Shown piece by piece: positions 18,632 to 28,986 of a DNA stretch of 64,000 bases. The position numbers and the translations under genes were made by a program. The notes under the pieces are model-generated. The model was given only the letters and a program-made list of their open reading frames with translations. It was not told where the DNA came from and searched no databases. Position 1 is the stretch's first letter. Each line of letters opens with the position of its first letter. The stretch comes from Thalassotalea loyana (GTDB lineage: Bacteria; Pseudomonadota; Gammaproteobacteria; Enterobacterales; Alteromonadaceae), in contig NZ_BSSV01000002.1 in assembly GCF_030161435.1 (NCBI RefSeq), positions 372,001 to 436,000 of the forward strand, read 5' to 3'.

Positions 18632-18642
18632 AAAAGCCTTTG

Positions 18643-19338
18643 TTAAATTGTTAAGCTAAAACCTACGCCATGCATGGTTTTAATTACGGCGTGTTGATAT
18701 GGCTTATCGAGTGCTTTTCGCAGCTGATAAAGATGAGACCTCAAAGCATCCGACGATGTTGGTTCCTCCCCCCAGATACGGTCACATAATTCACTGCGTG
18801 TAACAGCTCGAGGATGTGCTTCCATTAATATCTGTAATATCTGAAAGGGAATGGGTTGTAAATGGACTTCGCATTGATTTCGAGTGACGTGCTTTGTCGC
18901 AATATCAAGTGTAATCGCTTGCTCACCTTTTCCTAATGAAAGAGTTTTAGATTGATTTAAGGTATGACGCTGAGCAAGTGCTAAACAACGAACATAAAGC
19001 TCTTCTAACGCGAACGGCTTTGTTAAATAATCATCAGCCCCCGTGGAAAAGCCAACTAACTTATCATCTAAAGTATCCCTTGCCGTCAACATAATGATAG
19101 GAATATGGCGTTGCGCTTTTTCTCGTAGTTCCCGACAAACACTGAGTCCATCCATTTTGGGCATCGCGATATCAAGTACAATGACATGATAATAATTTTC
19201 TAGTGCCAGCTGGCAGGCTTGACGACCATCATAAGCAAAATCCAAAACCATATTATGCTGTTCAAAGAACGTAGCAATATTACGGCTAATTGCTACGTTA
19301 TCTTCAACTATAAGAACTTTTAGTTCATCGACTTTCAC
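18643..19338 (-). CDS. OmpR-family response regulator
   Basis: 231 residues. Receiver domain with E12-D13, phospho-Asp56 in V-L-D-I-A-M-P-K-M-D-G and the Lys in Y-L-T-K-P-F; C-terminal winged helix with L-R-S-H-L-Y-Q-L-R-K-A-L. The start is GTG, overlapping the upstream hydrolase stop as GTGA, with GGATGG before it, so translation is probably coupled. It pairs with the kinase immediately downstream. Confidence 0.92.
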   Translation of the reverse strand: MKVDELKVLIVEDNVAISRNIATFFEQHNMVLDFAYDGRQACQLALENYYHVIVLDIAMPKMDGLSVCRELREKAQRHIPIIMLTARDTLDDKLVGFSTGADDYLTKPFALEELYVRCLALAQRHTLNQSKTLSLGKGEQAITLDIATKHVTRNQCEVHLQPIPFQILQILMEAHPRAVTRSELCDRIWGEEPTSSDALRSHLYQLRKALDKPYQHAVIKTMHGVGFSLTI

Positions 19339-20258
19339 TCAAACCATCCTGAGAGTTTTTTGTAGTAGCCTTCAGGCAATACATGCCCACCATCAAACGT
19401 CACGTGCTTTTTATTTGATGTTTTAAACATGGCAAACAAGGCTTCATTTTCCGATTCCGATGCATGTTCATCATCATTAGCAGTCACTAACCATACCTTA
19501 TCAGCATGCAGTGTGTTAACGATATTTTTGACTGCAACAATTGCCGTTTTATTATCAAGGTATGGTGGAACGATTGATAACACCTGTTCGACCCTAGTAT
19601 CGGTGCTCGCAAGAATTAATGACACTTGACCACCCATACTGTACCCGGCAGCGCCCGTTTTATCGGGATCAAATTGTGGCTGCTGCTCAACCCAATCAAG
19701 TAAAACTCGATAATCTTTCACTGTATCGATAACCATCTGTTCATAAGGTTCTCGCTTACCCCAATAGTGCATGTTATTCATAACATCAACGATAGTGTAA
19801 TCGAGGTCTTTACGTTTACCGTGATTTCGACTATCAATCGCAATAACTGCATAGCCGCTTGCTAATGCTTGTTCCGTTATCTTGTCGGTTTGCTCAAGTG
19901 TAGGACGTTCTTTGAAGCTATCCATAAACCAGCGATTGTCACTTCGGCCCATAGCATGAATCCCAAGCAAAACCGGCACTTGATCCACACCTGGATTTAC
20001 ATTGGCGGGATAGCGAATTCTGCCATTAACCAAAGCACCATCAAAACTTGTATAGGTAAAGCTATATGTCGTACCGTCGTCTTGCGTAATATTCATATTT
20101 ACCGGACGCTTTTGATAACTATATCTTTCTGTGACGATCTCTTGAGAGACTTGGTAGGGTTTTAACCCCCATATCGCGTACCAAATCGCGCCTAGTGTGA
20201 CGACTACACCTGTTATTGTTGCCATGATTCTTTTCCAATGTTGTTTTAAATAGCTCAT
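19335..20258 (-). CDS. Membrane-anchored alpha/beta hydrolase
   Basis: 307 residues. A single N-terminal membrane segment (about 11-30) anchors an alpha/beta-hydrolase fold of the dienelactone-hydrolase/peptidase S9-like type. The nucleophile elbow is G-Y-S-M-G-G-Q, preceded by the oxyanion-type L-L-G-I-H-A-M-G-R-S-D; the late D-D-E-H and a final H in F-D-G-G-H-V-L-P are candidates for the acid and the histidine. The substrate is unknown. It overlaps both neighbours by 4 bases (ATGA and GTGA), which ties it tightly to the DJ-1 protein and the two-component genes. Confidence 0.82.
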   Translation of the reverse strand: MSYLKQHWKRIMATITGVVVTLGAIWYAIWGLKPYQVSQEIVTERYSYQKRPVNMNITQDDGTTYSFTYTSFDGALVNGRIRYPANVNPGVDQVPVLLGIHAMGRSDNRWFMDSFKERPTLEQTDKITEQALASGYAVIAIDSRNHGKRKDLDYTIVDVMNNMHYWGKREPYEQMVIDTVKDYRVLLDWVEQQPQFDPDKTGAAGYSMGGQVSLILASTDTRVEQVLSIVPPYLDNKTAIVAVKNIVNTLHADKVWLVTANDDEHASESENEALFAMFKTSNKKHVTFDGGHVLPEGYYKKLSGWFE

Positions 20259-21379
20259 GATTTACTGATCTCAGCTAAGAGTGATTGAATCTTCTCGTTA
20301 TCGGGAAACCTTGCTTGTGACTGACGAAGCACAATCAGGGCTTTGTTTAAGTCACTCTTATCGATGTGAGTTTGTGCAATCGCCGCATCCAGCATTGGGT
20401 GATTAACGTCTGATTGAGTAAGCTCCATCAATGCCAGTGCAACATTACGCTCAATTTCAGTCGTCGCATATTTGCTTTGATACAAACCAGACATCGCCAA
20501 CAACATCGGGCTATAGCCTTGTTTGTTTGCTTGGTATTCTTTGGTTGCTAACACGCGATCTTGATAAAATTTTTCAACTAACTTGATGGTATTGTCATCT
20601 TTAAAGGTAGGAAGACCTGTTGTAGATAACCCAAGTTTTTGAACAACGGCTATCGCACTATCGGCTGTTGAAAACGGATTTTGCCCCGTGACAATTTGTC
20701 CATCAATACTAACCTGATTAAGCATCAGCCCATCTTTGATAAGATTGGCCCCTTGAGCTTTTAAATTATCTTCTAATGAAAACGGCAATTGCCATTTTTT
20801 AGTGAAGGCCGTTTCTTCAACATTGGTAAACGCAGATATTCTCTTATTGTTAACAAGATAACTTCCATCATCTAATTTAACGTCAAGCAGTGCTGCCGGC
20901 CCATGACAAACCGCGGCTACAATACCGTTTTGTTGATAAACCTGTTTGATGACGCGTTTAACGTCCTGATTTGTCGCCAAATCATACATAGGGCCCTTCC
21001 CGCCAACCACATAAACGGCATCGTAATCTTGAGTATCAACGTCACTAAGTACATTGGTGTTAGCCAGTTGCTTTGCCGCTTCTTCATCAGCTAAAAACTC
21101 CTTGTTATAAGGCTTGTTTTCATCAAAGTTATCAGTAATTAATGCCCCTCCTTTTGGTGAAGCGAAGGTCACCGTAGTCCCCGCGGCTTTAAAAACAAGA
21201 TAAGATTTGCTCATCTCATCGAATTCATAGCCAGGTTTTATCAGTTCTCCTTGCTCATTTTTCTCACCATAGCTACTCAACACCATTAAAATATTTTTCT
21301 TTGCTGATTCAGCTATCGCATTGACACTCAAACTAGAAAGTAAAATCGCCGTGCAAATTGGCAGTAATTTAGGTCTCAC
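20255..21379 (-). CDS. Exported DJ-1/PfpI-family protein with C-terminal extension
   Basis: About 374 residues. A signal peptide (ending near A-I-A) precedes a DJ-1/PfpI glutamine-amidotransferase-like domain of about 230 residues. The nucleophilic Cys lies in A-A-V-C-H-G-P-A-A-L-L, and E-K-N-E-Q-G and Y-V-V-G-G-K-G-P resemble Hsp31/YhbO-type proteins. The remaining 140 residues look helical and repeat-like (I-A-Q-T-H-I-D-K-S-D-L-N-K-A-L), perhaps TPR-related. The GTG at 21379 is preferred to the ATG at 21385 because AGGAG lies seven bases before the GTG and almost touches the ATG. Export is unusual for this superfamily. First gene of the operon that runs to the kinase. Confidence 0.8.
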   Translation of the reverse strand: MRPKLLPICTAILLSSLSVNAIAESAKKNILMVLSSYGEKNEQGELIKPGYEFDEMSKSYLVFKAAGTTVTFASPKGGALITDNFDENKPYNKEFLADEEAAKQLANTNVLSDVDTQDYDAVYVVGGKGPMYDLATNQDVKRVIKQVYQQNGIVAAVCHGPAALLDVKLDDGSYLVNNKRISAFTNVEETAFTKKWQLPFSLEDNLKAQGANLIKDGLMLNQVSIDGQIVTGQNPFSTADSAIAVVQKLGLSTTGLPTFKDDNTIKLVEKFYQDRVLATKEYQANKQGYSPMLLAMSGLYQSKYATTEIERNVALALMELTQSDVNHPMLDAAIAQTHIDKSDLNKALIVLRQSQARFPDNEKIQSLLAEISKS

Positions 21380-21448
21380 AATCATTCTCCTTTAATAAAT
21401 TACAACGCAATTTATCAAGGAGGATGTGAAGAAAGTGTGAAGAGCAGA

Positions 21449-22624
21449 CTAGTCTGTTTGAAGTTTATAACGTTGGATTAATTTATCCCTTTTACTCGGT
21501 AATAAATTCAATGAATCAAGATCACCGTTCGTCACCGAAATCAGGCGTTTATCCATTACGTAAAACCAGAGCCAAGGAATGTAAGCCATAATAAACATAC
21601 CAAAGTAACCATTAGGCAACGAAGGTAAATCCGGAAAATGCCTAAGCGATTGATAACTTCGCGTCGCATTTGCATGATGATCGGAGTGGCGTTGTAGATG
21701 AAATAATGCCCAATTTGAGAAGATATGGTTACTATTCCAGCTATGGTGCGGTTGCGGCTTTTCATAACGCCCTGACGCAAGCTTTTTTCGTTTAAGTCCA
21801 TAGTGCTCAACATAATTAGCTGAGGTTAACTGCCACATAGACCAAAAGGCGGCGATTAACAGGTAGGGAATAACGCTTGCCCCTAACCAAATTGCCATAA
21901 AAAAATAGATGCCTATCGTCATTAACATGGTTTGAATAAACTCATTATTGTATGACCATGGAGATAAGCCCTTTCCAATGAGCCGATCTCTTTCGACGGT
22001 ATACGCCCTAATAAAACCACCTGGTAACTCTCGGCAAGCAAATTGATATATGCTCTCCCCCATCTTTGCTGATGCCGGATCCTCTGGAGTCGCCACATGT
22101 TTGTGATGGCCTCGGTTGTGCTCAATAAAAAAGTGTCCATAGGCAGCGGGAGCAAGTACCACCTTAGCCATCCATTTATCTATTTTATGTCTTTTGTGGC
22201 CCAACTCATGGCCGATATTTAACCCGTGACCACCGATGTAGCCAGACAATAAGCCACAAGCTAAGTAACCCCAGCCAGTTAGTGTGTAATTAACAACAAA
22301 CCACCCCAAAAATACGAAAGTAAATACCACCAGAGGGACATGTAATAAGGTAATAATTCTGTAGTAAGTGTCGGCCTCTAATTGCGGGATAACAGACTCA
22401 GGAGGATTACTCGTATCTTCCCCCATCACCAGATCAGCAATAGGAAACACTACATACCAAAGTAAAACAAATGACCACAAAAAAAATTCATTGTGGGTTT
22501 GAATAAAGATAAGCGGCCCAGCTAGCGCCGAAAGTGGAATGAGAAATGATACCAACCACATATGGCGTTTTTTATCGACGTAGATATCACCGTTATCTGC
22601 TTGAAAGTGCTTTGTTATATTCAT
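21449..22624 (-). CDS. alkB: Alkane 1-monooxygenase (AlkB family)
   Basis: 391 residues. An integral-membrane di-iron enzyme that hydroxylates terminal carbons of medium-chain alkanes. Several membrane segments and the histidine motifs are visible: H-E-L-G-H-K-R-H (near 138), E-H-N-R-G-H-H-K-H (near 168), L-Q-R-H-S-D-H-H (near 312) and the N-Y-V-E-H-Y-G-L region (near 268) that is typical of AlkB. No rubredoxin or rubredoxin reductase gene is adjacent, so electrons must come from elsewhere in the genome. It is divergent from an AraC-type regulator, which probably controls it. Confidence 0.9.
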   Translation of the reverse strand: MNITKHFQADNGDIYVDKKRHMWLVSFLIPLSALAGPLIFIQTHNEFFLWSFVLLWYVVFPIADLVMGEDTSNPPESVIPQLEADTYYRIITLLHVPLVVFTFVFLGWFVVNYTLTGWGYLACGLLSGYIGGHGLNIGHELGHKRHKIDKWMAKVVLAPAAYGHFFIEHNRGHHKHVATPEDPASAKMGESIYQFACRELPGGFIRAYTVERDRLIGKGLSPWSYNNEFIQTMLMTIGIYFFMAIWLGASVIPYLLIAAFWSMWQLTSANYVEHYGLKRKKLASGRYEKPQPHHSWNSNHIFSNWALFHLQRHSDHHANATRSYQSLRHFPDLPSLPNGYFGMFIMAYIPWLWFYVMDKRLISVTNGDLDSLNLLPSKRDKLIQRYKLQTD

Positions 22625-22763
22625 TATTGCCCTTCGTCATTGCGTTTGAGTGCCCTTCATCTATCTAACAACACCTAAGTACAAAAATTAACCGTTGAAA
22701 TTGGCATAAAAACGTCATATTTTGCCATTACAGTGTCAATTAAATACTAATAACTCAAAAACG

Positions 22764-23804
22764 ATGGACAAAACACGAAATGTAGCGATAACCAATGACC
22801 TACTACCGTCAATACACCCAAGCTATGCGCGTATTATGTGTGCCTATATCCAAAACAAAGGATATGACATTGATAAGCTATTCATCGGTAGTACGCTCAA
22901 TTGGCAGAACTTGTTAGATCAGCAAGGTTTTATTAGCCTAGCTCAATTTAGAGCCTTAGTGCTCAATGCCCTTCAATTAACCCAAAAGCCTTGGTTAGGG
23001 GTTGAAATGGCAAAGCAACTTCAGGTCTCAGTGCATGGAGCTTTAGGCTATGGTGCAGTCGCAGCGCCTACAGTAAAAGATGCCTTTAAACTCATCGAGC
23101 AAGCAATGACAACACGTATCTCACTATTGGGTTTTGAGTATGTTGAAACTAACGTAGGCGCGAGATTTCACGTTGATGAATTTGTCCCGCTCGCAGCATT
23201 ATCACAAGTGGTGTATCCCATGTTAATTGGCGCTTTTTGCGACATTATTGAAAAAACAACAGGCAGTCATGCTCAACAGGTAAAGGTTTTCCTCCCGTAT
23301 CCCCAACCGGCTTGGTTTAAACAATATCAAATACAATTTCCGCAACTCACTTTCTCTTTTGACAGTGAAAGCTTCTATATTGATATACCTGCATCACTAT
23401 TGAGCATGCACTCACTTACCGCGGATAACTTTGCTTATCGCAATGCCCAACGAGAGTGTCTTCAACTATTGAAGAGTAAAGAGCAAGGGGGAGCTTTATC
23501 AGAACAAATAAAAAGACGCTTGTTTTCAATGTCACCAATGACACCGCAACAAGCTCAGATCAGCCAAGATTTAGGCATATCCGTCCGTACATTGATCAGA
23601 AAGCTAAAAATGGAAAACACCAGCTTTCAAAAGATTGTTGATGAAGTAAGAACAGAACTTGCCTGTTGGGAGCTTCAAAACACGGAACAGCCGATAGACG
23701 ATATTGCAGATCGCGTTGGTTTCATTGATACATCTAACTTTTCAAGAGTTTTTAAGCGCTGGATGGGCATAACACCTTCACAGTTTAGACGACAATCGAA
23801 GTAA
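22764..23804 (+). CDS. AraC-family transcriptional regulator
   Basis: About 346 residues. The N-terminal two thirds match the arabinose-binding-domain type found in OruR/ArgR-like regulators, beginning with H-P-S-Y-A-R-I-M-C-A-Y and including the G-A-L-G-Y-G-A-V segment. The C-terminal HTH_18 domain has S-V-R-T-L-I-R-K-L and I-A-D-R-V-G-F-I-D-T-S-N-F-S-R-V-F-K-R-W-M-G. The ATG at 22764 is used; the frame otherwise starts at a TTG at 22722. It is divergent from alkB and probably regulates it in response to alkanes or fatty acids; this is inferred from position. Confidence 0.88.
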   Translation: MDKTRNVAITNDLLPSIHPSYARIMCAYIQNKGYDIDKLFIGSTLNWQNLLDQQGFISLAQFRALVLNALQLTQKPWLGVEMAKQLQVSVHGALGYGAVAAPTVKDAFKLIEQAMTTRISLLGFEYVETNVGARFHVDEFVPLAALSQVVYPMLIGAFCDIIEKTTGSHAQQVKVFLPYPQPAWFKQYQIQFPQLTFSFDSESFYIDIPASLLSMHSLTADNFAYRNAQRECLQLLKSKEQGGALSEQIKRRLFSMSPMTPQQAQISQDLGISVRTLIRKLKMENTSFQKIVDEVRTELACWELQNTEQPIDDIADRVGFIDTSNFSRVFKRWMGITPSQFRRQSK

Positions 23805-23811
23805 ACCTAGC

Positions 23812-24909
23812 TTAGTTAGCAATGCAATTATTGATGTGCTCCACCCAATACTCAACAGATTGTGTTAACGCATTTTCACCAATTGTAATCTCACAAACAC
23901 AAGAGTGTTGATCACCAGACCTAGGCAGCGGCAAAACAATGACGCCTGTAAGTTCAGCATATCGTATTATTTTATCGGCTAACGTTTTCGCGTTTATGTC
24001 AAACTTCAAATGAAACATTGAGACTTCAGGATGCTCGGGTTCTAACCTAATCGCTAACATGCTCAGTTGCTGACAAAGCGCCTTGGTGTAACGAACATAA
24101 TCTGGCATTCGGTTTAGGTGGATGTTAAGGCCTCGCTTTGCGGCAATCACTTCAGGGTATAATGTTATGGGGTTGCCTCCCGCCCGTCTCGCCCATATGC
24201 GAGCATCATCAATCAATTCTTTTTCACCCAACAACGCTGCGCCAAAGACGCCATTCAAATCTTTGTAAAAACTCACATAAAGGCTGTCAAACAAGGCCGC
24301 AATTTCAGCTAAGCTACGTTGATAGTAATCTGTTACTTGCCAAACTCTTGCACCATCTAAATGAAGTTTAACGCCGTGAACATCACACCAATGGCGAATC
24401 TCGAGTAACGATTGCCAAGTGGGCAGTGCACCGCCAATCTCCCTCATGGGTACCTCAAGAATTATTGCTGCTAAAGTCTCTGAGTTAAGGTCACTCAAAT
24501 CCTCAGCCGTTGTAACACGTGATGGATCACCAACGCTCTTCCCATTTAATTGCCAAAGGTATTCAACGGCCATATGTTCGTGAAGTAACAAGTGCGACGT
24601 TGGGTGCAAACCTATATCGTTTTTCCCCGATTGCTCACTAAAGCACTTCATCGCAACACATTGGGCAAGTGTTCCTGTTGGTAAAAATACACAACTCGCT
24701 TTAGCAAAGAGTTGAGAGAGTTCCTGCTCAAAGGCTTCGATAGTGCCACCGCTCCCGTATGCATCTCGCATGTCATTGTCGGTTACATAGTTAGCTAAAG
24801 CAGTTAGCTCCTTATCCATCGCTAATTGGGGATGTCTCAATAGAGAAGTCTTTGCAGCTTTGCTTGCGCTGGCATATCGCTGTTTTTGATGTTCAGTAAT
24901 GTGGCTCAT
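23812..24909 (-). CDS. Threonine-aldolase-like PLP enzyme
   Basis: About 365 residues from the ATG at 24909; a GTG at 24966 would add 19 residues but would overlap the upstream gene. It belongs to the beta-eliminating lyase/low-specificity threonine aldolase group of PLP enzymes. Visible motifs: G-S-G-G-T-I-E near 50, L-H-L-D-G-A-R-V-W near 190, and a PLP-lysine region S-F-Y-K-D-L-N-G-V-F-G-A-A-L. The usual LtaE context around the lysine is S-x-S-K, so this is a diverged member and its substrate may differ. It directly follows selO in the same direction and may share its transcript. Confidence 0.78.
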   Translation of the reverse strand: MSHITEHQKQRYASASKAAKTSLLRHPQLAMDKELTALANYVTDNDMRDAYGSGGTIEAFEQELSQLFAKASCVFLPTGTLAQCVAMKCFSEQSGKNDIGLHPTSHLLLHEHMAVEYLWQLNGKSVGDPSRVTTAEDLSDLNSETLAAIILEVPMREIGGALPTWQSLLEIRHWCDVHGVKLHLDGARVWQVTDYYQRSLAEIAALFDSLYVSFYKDLNGVFGAALLGEKELIDDARIWARRAGGNPITLYPEVIAAKRGLNIHLNRMPDYVRYTKALCQQLSMLAIRLEPEHPEVSMFHLKFDINAKTLADKIIRYAELTGVIVLPLPRSGDQHSCVCEITIGENALTQSVEYWVEHINNCIAN

Positions 24910-24934
24910 TAAAGCTAGATACCTCGGCAAATAA

Positions 24935-26608
24935 TTAAGATGAGCAACTGTAGTGAGATACCCCACCCGCTAACATAAATTGCTCAGGTCTACGCTGATA
25001 GAATTTACTTTCAACGTCCTCTGATTGTTCCTCGTAAGGGTTGGTTAGGATTGTCTGTAATTCTTGGATTAATGAAAAGTCGCCTTTTGCCGCCTGCTCA
25101 TAGGCTGGCACTACAAGCCACTCACGCCACGTGTATTTTGGATTAACGCGTTTTAGTGCCTGTCTAAGCGCACTCTCATCTTTATGTGCTATTGCCAGCT
25201 TCCACTTTTCAAACCAAATCAACCATTGCTCCGTTAATTCCTGCGAAGGATTGCGATAAAAACTTAGTGCTAGTGTCGAGATATCGTTAGGTATATCAGA
25301 AAGCTCACGAAAGAAAATCGTGTAGTCGACTTTGGTCTTAACCATAAGTTGCATAAGTTCGACGTAAAGATCAGCATCAAAACTATCAAGCCCCAACTTA
25401 CTTGCCCACATAATTTCCATTTTTTCCTCAACAACATTTGAAAACGTTGAGCGAATACTTTCTAACTCGTGCAGCGCATCAGGGCTTTGGGAAATAAGCG
25501 GAACAAGCGCCGAACAAAAGCTGTCAAAGTTTTTACCTGCAGCAAGCGGCTGATTAAAAAAGGCAAAGTGGCGACCACCGCCAGTCCAAGGCTGAAAAAT
25601 GGGATCAAACTGTTCACAATAACCAAATGGACCATAATCTAGGGTATAGCCTCCTAACGCACAATTATCACTGTTAAAGTTACCTTGGCAGTAACCCACA
25701 CGAATCCAATTTGCTACTAATGTCGCGAGTCGTTCACGAAATTTTGTTGCAAGCAAAACCACCTTCTTTTCTAGTGGTAAATCGTCATCAATTTCCTCTT
25801 GATATTCGCGCTCTATTACGTGCAAGAAAATCATCTCTAGTTCTTTAAGTGCCTCTGGATGAGATTGTTTTCTCGCTCTTCTACCGAACAACTCTAGTTG
25901 TCCCACGCGCAAAAACGAAGGCGCTACACGCGTTGAGATTGCAACAGGGTTTTCCACCATGATTTCAGGTTCAAATGATTGAGAGTCCTCAACATACCAA
26001 GGGCGATGAACTTTTTCTGAACTCGACATATACAAACATAACGATCGAGAGGTTGGTACACCTAACGCCTGCATATGCTCTTGCGCTAAAAATTCGCGGA
26101 CACTCGAGCGTAATACGGCTCTGCCATCGCCACCGCGACAATAAGGCGTAGGGCCACCACCTTTTAATTGCATCTCCCAGCGCTGACCATTATGGTCGAT
26201 TTCTAAGACAGAAATAGCTCGACCATCACCGTATCCATTCCCCGTTCGAAACGGGCATTGCTCATTATATTCAGTCCCATAAATAGACAATGCATAGCCC
26301 GTCGCCCAGCCAAGTTTTCTCATAGGCGCAGGTAAATGAGTTAAGTCACCGGTAAATAGCTTCGTAAAGCTTTCATCGTTTACAAGGCGGTGATCAAATG
26401 CCAATTCATCAAAGAATGTGCGACTGTGAGCAACATACACAGGGTTTTCAATCGTCGTAGGTTTTACCGGCACATAATGACCTGAAAAGACCTGACGAGG
26501 ACTAAAATCATCCCCACTTTCTGTGGCATCAGGATCACAAGCGAGAGTACTGACCAGTGAATAATCCGAAATTTTCGCGATGTCTGATAGGCTTTTTATT
26601 TGTTCCAT
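24935..26608 (-). CDS. selO: Protein adenylyltransferase SelO (YdiU family)
   Basis: About 557 residues. SelO is a pseudokinase-fold enzyme that transfers AMP to proteins, with a role in redox stress. Visible motifs include [10 protein letters not shown], with the conserved Lys, then R-S-S-V-R-E-F with the conserved Glu, and N-F-N-S-D-N-C-A followed by L-D-Y-G-P-F-G-Y with the catalytic and metal-binding Asp residues. The C-terminus ends Y-S-C-S-S, placing a cysteine where eukaryotic SelO carries selenocysteine before two serines. The ATG at 26608 was chosen; the open frame goes further upstream without conservation I recognise. Confidence 0.9.
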   Translation of the reverse strand: MEQIKSLSDIAKISDYSLVSTLACDPDATESGDDFSPRQVFSGHYVPVKPTTIENPVYVAHSRTFFDELAFDHRLVNDESFTKLFTGDLTHLPAPMRKLGWATGYALSIYGTEYNEQCPFRTGNGYGDGRAISVLEIDHNGQRWEMQLKGGGPTPYCRGGDGRAVLRSSVREFLAQEHMQALGVPTSRSLCLYMSSSEKVHRPWYVEDSQSFEPEIMVENPVAISTRVAPSFLRVGQLELFGRRARKQSHPEALKELEMIFLHVIEREYQEEIDDDLPLEKKVVLLATKFRERLATLVANWIRVGYCQGNFNSDNCALGGYTLDYGPFGYCEQFDPIFQPWTGGGRHFAFFNQPLAAGKNFDSFCSALVPLISQSPDALHELESIRSTFSNVVEEKMEIMWASKLGLDSFDADLYVELMQLMVKTKVDYTIFFRELSDIPNDISTLALSFYRNPSQELTEQWLIWFEKWKLAIAHKDESALRQALKRVNPKYTWREWLVVPAYEQAAKGDFSLIQELQTILTNPYEEQSEDVESKFYQRRPEQFMLAGGVSHYSCSS

Positions 26609-26907
26609 AGACTTTGTAATATCGTTTGTTTGACTGTAGTAACTTTCTTTGTACTTACCACCGTAAGTCACCTTGAGATCAAGTTACTGTCGGTTTTATT
26701 TATGTGGTAACGCTAGCAGAGTAAGTTACTCAACACCAGAGTACATGGCTTGTTAAAGTCGATTAAAAGCTTACTGGCTCAGTAACAAGTCAATTCATCT
26801 CAATTTTTCGACACTATATATCAAACCACTGTTGTTTATGTATCGAGATAGGCTATGTTATTGAATAAATTATTAATCGGTTAAACATAATAAAGAGATC
26901 AATCTGA

Positions 26908-28974
26908 ATGAGACAATTAAATTTACCGAAACCTGCCCTAACCCTTATGCTCGGTGCGTTATTAACAAGCCAATCTGCAATAGCAGAAGACACCAATAAT
27001 AATGTGCTGGGACTAAAGGATTTATTCAATCTTGAATACGCATCAAATCCAGTGGTTACTCCGGACAGAAAATCAGTAATCTATGTCAGAAATAGCATGG
27101 ACATCATGACAGATTCAGTGCGCCGAAATCTGTGGACAGTGGATTTAGATGGCACTGACCATATGCCACTATTATCTGACACTAAAAACCATTTCAGTCC
27201 AGTTTTCTCACCGGATGGCAAAAAATTAGCTTACTTGTCGAGTAAAGAAGGTAAAGTGCAAATTTACCTGAGAGACATTGCCACAGGAAATACAACTCGT
27301 GTAACAGATGTTGCAATGAGTCCAAGTAGTTTAAGCTTTTCGCCAGATGGCTCTCAGCTTGCTTTCTCAATGTTTACTCCAACAAAAGCAAAACCATTAT
27401 TTAGCCTTAATTTTAAGCCGAAAGACGCAAAATGGGCGGACAACGCGCAATACATTGACCAAACATTATTCCAACGAGACGGCGCAGGAATGAGACGTCC
27501 TGGAAACATGCAAGTTTACGTTGTACCGACAATAGGCGGAACACCACGACAAATCACATCAGGGCCATTTGATTATGCTGGCTCTATTGCATGGACTAAT
27601 AATGGTAAGCAGCTAATTGTTTCGGCAAATACACGCAATGATGCTGACTTCGATATCTTTAACGCGGACATTTTAGCCATTGATGTAACAACATCAAAAG
27701 TTACTAAACTAACAGACGCTAGTGGTCCTGAAGGTAGTCCAAATATCAGTCCTAACGGTAAAAAAATTGCATTTACTGGTTTTGAAGATAATGGCAAGTC
27801 AAATCAGTTAAATCAGCTCTACATTATGAATCTAGATGGCTCAAACATAAAAAGCCTTACGCCAACGTTAGACCGCTCTGTGGAAAGTATAGATTGGGCT
27901 GACAACAGTAAAGGTTTGTATTTTAGTTACGATGACATGGGCAAAAAGCATGTTGCTTATGTGAGCTTGTCAGGAAAGATCACAACGAAAACAGATAACT
28001 TAGGTGGTATGAGCCTAGGAAGACCATACACGTCTGGTCAATACGATGTAGCGTCAAACGGTAGTATTGTTTACACATCAAATAGTGGCAACCGTCCGGC
28101 CGATTTGGCAATCGTTGACAAAAAGGGCAAAGTCAAACAGCTAACCGATTTAAATAGCGATGTTTTTGGCCACAAAACGCTCAACAAGCCTGAATTATTA
28201 TCGCTCAAAAGCAGTGTAGATGGCCGAGATCTGCAAGCTTGGATCGTCACCCCGCCTGATTTCGATCCTAATAAAAAATACCCATTACTCCTTGAGATCC
28301 ATGGTGGTCCTCACACCGCTTACGGCCCGAGTTTTTCAAGTGAAGTACAGCTTTTCGCTGCTGCAGGTTATGTTGTTGTATACGGCAACCCTCGTGGATC
28401 AACATCGCAAGGTGCTGAATTTGCAAACCTTATTGACAAAAACTACCCATCTGAAGATTACAACGACCTAATGGACATGGTTGATGGCGTCATTGCAAAA
28501 GGTTATGTCGACGAATCAAATCTATTTGTTACAGGTGGCTCAGGTGGTGGTGTGTTGACGGCTTGGATCATCGGAAACACCGACAGATTTAAAGCAGCAG
28601 TAGTGGCTAAGCCCGTCATCAACTGGACAAGTATGATAGGTACGTCAGATATTTATACCTTTATGACAAGATACTGGTTTAACGACCTACCGTGGAATGA
28701 TTACGAGCAATACTGGAACCGTTCTCCACTGTCATTAGTTGGCAATGTAAAAACACCAACGATGGTATTAACGGGTGAGCTCGATGTCAGAACACCGATG
28801 GCAGAGAGTGAGCAATACTATGGTGCGCTTCGCTTGCAAGGTGTCGAAAGTGCCCTTGTTCGTATTCAAGGCGCATACCATGGGATTGCAGCTAAGCCTT
28901 CAAACCTAGCGCGTAAAGTTGGCTACATTTTGGCTTGGTTCGACAAGTACAAAGACGAAAAGAAAGCTGATTAA
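26908..28974 (+). CDS. Exported S9-family prolyl oligopeptidase-like peptidase
   Basis: 688 residues with a signal peptide (residues 1-26, ending in A-I-A). The N-terminal half is a TolB-like beta-propeller with repeated F-S-P-D-G-K/S segments. The C-terminal alpha/beta-hydrolase domain has H-G-G-P near the oxyanion site, the nucleophile in G-G-S-G-G-G (Ser545), the acid in T-G-E-L-D-V-R-T-P-M and the histidine in G-A-Y-H-G-I. It probably degrades peptides in the periplasm or outside the cell. It stands alone and is closed by a hairpin at 28987-29033. Confidence 0.92.
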   Translation: MRQLNLPKPALTLMLGALLTSQSAIAEDTNNNVLGLKDLFNLEYASNPVVTPDRKSVIYVRNSMDIMTDSVRRNLWTVDLDGTDHMPLLSDTKNHFSPVFSPDGKKLAYLSSKEGKVQIYLRDIATGNTTRVTDVAMSPSSLSFSPDGSQLAFSMFTPTKAKPLFSLNFKPKDAKWADNAQYIDQTLFQRDGAGMRRPGNMQVYVVPTIGGTPRQITSGPFDYAGSIAWTNNGKQLIVSANTRNDADFDIFNADILAIDVTTSKVTKLTDASGPEGSPNISPNGKKIAFTGFEDNGKSNQLNQLYIMNLDGSNIKSLTPTLDRSVESIDWADNSKGLYFSYDDMGKKHVAYVSLSGKITTKTDNLGGMSLGRPYTSGQYDVASNGSIVYTSNSGNRPADLAIVDKKGKVKQLTDLNSDVFGHKTLNKPELLSLKSSVDGRDLQAWIVTPPDFDPNKKYPLLLEIHGGPHTAYGPSFSSEVQLFAAAGYVVVYGNPRGSTSQGAEFANLIDKNYPSEDYNDLMDMVDGVIAKGYVDESNLFVTGGSGGGVLTAWIIGNTDRFKAAVVAKPVINWTSMIGTSDIYTFMTRYWFNDLPWNDYEQYWNRSPLSLVGNVKTPTMVLTGELDVRTPMAESEQYYGALRLQGVESALVRIQGAYHGIAAKPSNLARKVGYILAWFDKYKDEKKAD

Positions 28975-28986
28975 TTAGCTAAACTC

